DNA of 64,000 bases from Chloroflexia bacterium SDU3-3 (lineage in GTDB: Bacteria > Chloroflexota > Chloroflexia > Chloroflexales > Roseiflexaceae), in assembly GCA_009268125.1 (NCBI GenBank), contig WBOU01000011.1, forward strand, positions 156,450-220,449, written 5' to 3'. The notes under the pieces were generated by a model. That model was not told the origin of the DNA, made no database searches, and saw nothing but the letters and a program-made list of their open reading frames with translations. Positions 62,318-64,000 of this stretch are shown here, one piece after another (the stretch's first letter is position 1; each line of letters starts with the position of its first letter). A program made the translations under genes and the position numbers.

Positions 62318-62677
62318 CTAGTCCAGCTCGGCCCGCGCCAGCACATCGCGCAGCGCGTCGTCGCTGGCCCACAGCGCGTGCAGCGCCGCGCCCAGGCGCT
62401 CCAGCGCCGCGCGCGGCCCGCTGGCCGAGAACATCCCCGCCTCGGGATCGAACGAGAAGGCGTGGGCCACATCCGCAAGCTGCTCGGCCACCACCACCTG
62501 CGCCACCGAGGCCCAGTCGTAGCCGTTGCCGCTCCAGCCCTCGCCCGCGCGCTCCGCGAAGATCGGCTCCCTGGCCCACATGTGCTCATCGGTCAGCATC
62601 AGCGAGCGGTAGCGCCCGGTATCCATCAGGATAAATGGGGCGTAGCTTGTGCGGTCGGTCGTATCGCTATCGGTCAT
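62318..62677 (-). CDS. Imm51-like immunity protein
   Basis: The 119-residue protein has the Imm51 pattern: YAPFILMDTGRYRSLMLTDE, EGWSGNGYDWASVAQVV, FSFDPEAGMFSASGP and a C-terminal VLARAELD. Imm51 proteins neutralise toxins of polymorphic or contact-dependent systems. No toxin gene is visible in the window, so it is an orphan immunity gene or protects against neighbours. GAAGGAG lies upstream of the ATG. Confidence 0.8.
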   Translation of the reverse strand: MTDSDTTDRTSYAPFILMDTGRYRSLMLTDEHMWAREPIFAERAGEGWSGNGYDWASVAQVVVAEQLADVAHAFSFDPEAGMFSASGPRAALERLGAALHALWASDDALRDVLARAELD

Positions 62678-62769
62678 CGTATCGCTCGCTCCTTCTCATG
62701 CTCGCCCAGAAAAGTACGCCATAGCAGATCTACGCATCTTAGCCCAATTCCGTTGCGTAGATAAGCGAG

Positions 62770-63250
62770 ATCGTAACATCAAATGCCCGCCCACATCGTC
62801 CCCATCGAAAACCGCGCATTCGCCCCGCCGTAGGGGCGTGCCTCGTGTCCGCCCGCAGCGAAAAGCCATGCAGACCCCGCATCCGCCCCGCCGTAGGGGC
62901 GGGCCTCGTGCCCGCCCGCATCGTCCCCATCGAAAACCGCGCATTCGCCCCGCCGTAGGGGCGGACCTCGTGTCCGCCCACATCGTCCCCATCGAGAACC
63001 GCGCATTCGCCCCGCCGTAGGGGCGGACCTCGTGTCCGCCCACATCGTCCCCATCGAGAACCGCGCATTCGCCCCGCCGTAGGGGCGGACCTTGTGTCCG
63101 CCCGCAGCGAACACCATTGCCAACCATCGCACGCACGCCCGATGCGCACCAATGGCCCCCGCTGACCACACCACGCAACCCTCGCCGCCGCGCATTGCCC
63201 CGCCGTAGGGGCGGGCCTTGTGCCCGCCCGCAGCGAACGCCATTGCCAAC
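62770..63250. repeat. 63-bp tandem repeats with internal palindrome
   Basis: CGCCCCGCCGTAGGGGCGG followed by an ACCTCGTGTCCGCCC-type arm recurs near 62818, 62881, 62944, 63007, 63070 and 63196; the middle copies are exactly 63 bases apart. Between palindromes lies CATCGTCCCCATCGAGAACC. The same core is scattered in 33110-33400. Open frames across it are repeat artefacts. Confidence 0.85.
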
Positions 63251-63305
63251 CATCGTGCATCGCTGCGATACGCCGCGTCGCGCCAGCCAGCCCGCAGCGC
63301 GGGGC

Positions 63306-63899
63306 CTACCACTTCCGCGCCCAGGCGGGCGAGATCAGCGCCTCGGGCCTGCGATCATTCAGATCGACCAGCTCGCGAAGCTCAAATGACCGCCCCGCGA
63401 CCGCCTCGCGCCCCACCAGCACCTTTCCCTCGTGCAGCACCACCAGCCGCCCTCGACGATCCCAGTTAGCCCACGCATCCGGGGGCAGCTCAAGGATGCA
63501 TGTCCCGCTCAGAGTCTCCACCGTAAACGTCTCGCGGTAGTGAAAGCCCGTGATCGAGCGCACCATCCTCAGCTGGCAGCGCCCACGGGGCTGGCGGCGG
63601 GTGCGAATATCGGGCTGCTCGGTTCGAAAGTAGATCGGGTGGCCATTCCAGCTCACCTGCCACTGCTGATCAAGCCTCCAGCCATCGCGATCAAGCCGCA
63701 TTGTGTAGATCGGCTCATTCTCGCCATGCGCCTGGGGGTTATCGATCACCCGCACCTGCTTGGGCGGCACATGCGCAGGGTGCGGTGCGGCGCTATCGGG
63801 CCGGTGGTTCAGAAAGATCGTCTGCGCATCGCGGAACAGCCCGCCGCCGTGCCACGCATCGCCCTTTGGCCAAAGGGCAAGCGCCTCACATGGTGTCAC
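63306..63899 (-). CDS. Unknown protein whose start lies in a dispersed repeat
   Basis: The 197-residue hydrophilic, beta-rich protein contains YTMRLDRDGWRLDQQWQVSWNGHPIYFRTEQPD and HYRETFTVETLSGTCILELPPDAWANWDRRGRL. No family recognised. The GTG at 63899 and the first codons (MTPCEALA) fall within the repeat motif CCTCACATGGTGTCACTTTT. The repeat may have replaced the original 5' end, so the N-terminus is suspect. Confidence 0.6.
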   Translation of the reverse strand: MTPCEALALWPKGDAWHGGGLFRDAQTIFLNHRPDSAAPHPAHVPPKQVRVIDNPQAHGENEPIYTMRLDRDGWRLDQQWQVSWNGHPIYFRTEQPDIRTRRQPRGRCQLRMVRSITGFHYRETFTVETLSGTCILELPPDAWANWDRRGRLVVLHEGKVLVGREAVAGRSFELRELVDLNDRRPEALISPAWARKW

Positions 63900-63910
63900 T
63901 TTTGGGAAGT
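63885..63910. repeat. Family B repeat fragment
   Basis: CCTCACATGGTGTCACTTTT plus GGG, shared with 493-516, 49868-49888 and, inverted, about 50258-50275. Confidence 0.65.
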
Positions 63911-64000
63911 GTCAGAAGTACACTTTCCAGCGAACGGGCATGGATAGACCGAACGCGTGCTGGCGGTTTTGCCACGCGATGGCCAGGGTGAACAAGCTGC

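Noticed and set aside
62696..63312. Proteins encoded across the 63-bp repeats
   Set aside because: Repeated seven-residue-like patterns arise from the tandem DNA repeat in several frames at once.

Overview
This window is a GC-rich bacterial chromosome segment. Its gene content suggests a filamentous, polymer-degrading Chloroflexota (Chloroflexia-like) bacterium. The hints are secreted xylan and alpha-1,3-glucan enzymes with Pro/Thr linkers, proteinase-K-like subtilases, an OAA-family lectin, many two-component systems, and intergenic DNA full of dispersed 'ACGAAGGCGCGAAG' and 'CATGCGGCGAAGGTGCCGC' repeats. The phylum is an inference; no rRNA or other marker gene is present.

Layout. 1-3700: end of an SGNH hydrolase, an HXXEE membrane protein, an ElaA-type acetyltransferase, an OAA-like lectin and a frameshifted helical-repeat gene. 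3795-7451: three tandem S8 subtilases; only the third has an intact catalytic site. 7934-10186: RibD-type reductase, DGPF/YCII protein and an ECF42-type sigma factor. 10187-11124: repeats, including a 21-bp minisatellite. 11125-25692: a two-component system, VanZ and DUF1361 membrane proteins, Kup potassium transporter, NMT1-like lipoprotein, DUF1684 protein, Mn catalase, DUF6766 membrane protein, thioredoxin-like protein, HDAC-like deacetylase, and an epimerase/TetR pair sharing an operator. 25771-30379: a five-gene signalling cluster surrounding an FkbM methyltransferase fused to a carrier-protein-like domain. 30500-42607: glycosyltransferase, unknowns, GH27 alpha-galactosidase, SRPBCC protein, methyltransferase, two MFS transporters and a PLP decarboxylase.

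42795-43190 is the most unusual part. A promoter and a terminator enclose two tRNA-like genes whose 3' halves (T-arm, acceptor, encoded CCA) lie upstream of their 5' halves (acceptor, D-arm, anticodon-stem 5' strand). In both, the acceptor-stem and anticodon-stem strands match across the permutation. They look like circularly permuted tRNA genes.

43308-57637 is rich in secreted carbohydrate-active enzymes: a modular GH87 alpha-1,3-glucanase behind two LacI-type operators, a CE1-like esterase with CBM2, and a GH62 arabinofuranosidase followed by a GH10 xylanase, both ending in almost the same AbfB domain. Together they would deacylate, debranch and cleave arabinoxylan, and attack fungal-type alpha-glucan. 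57754-63899 is a minus-strand accessory cluster: unknown proteins, a GyrB-derived protein with a lost ATPase site, three copies (two decayed) of a zinc-ribbon family, an Imm51-like immunity protein, and 63-bp palindrome-containing tandem repeats.
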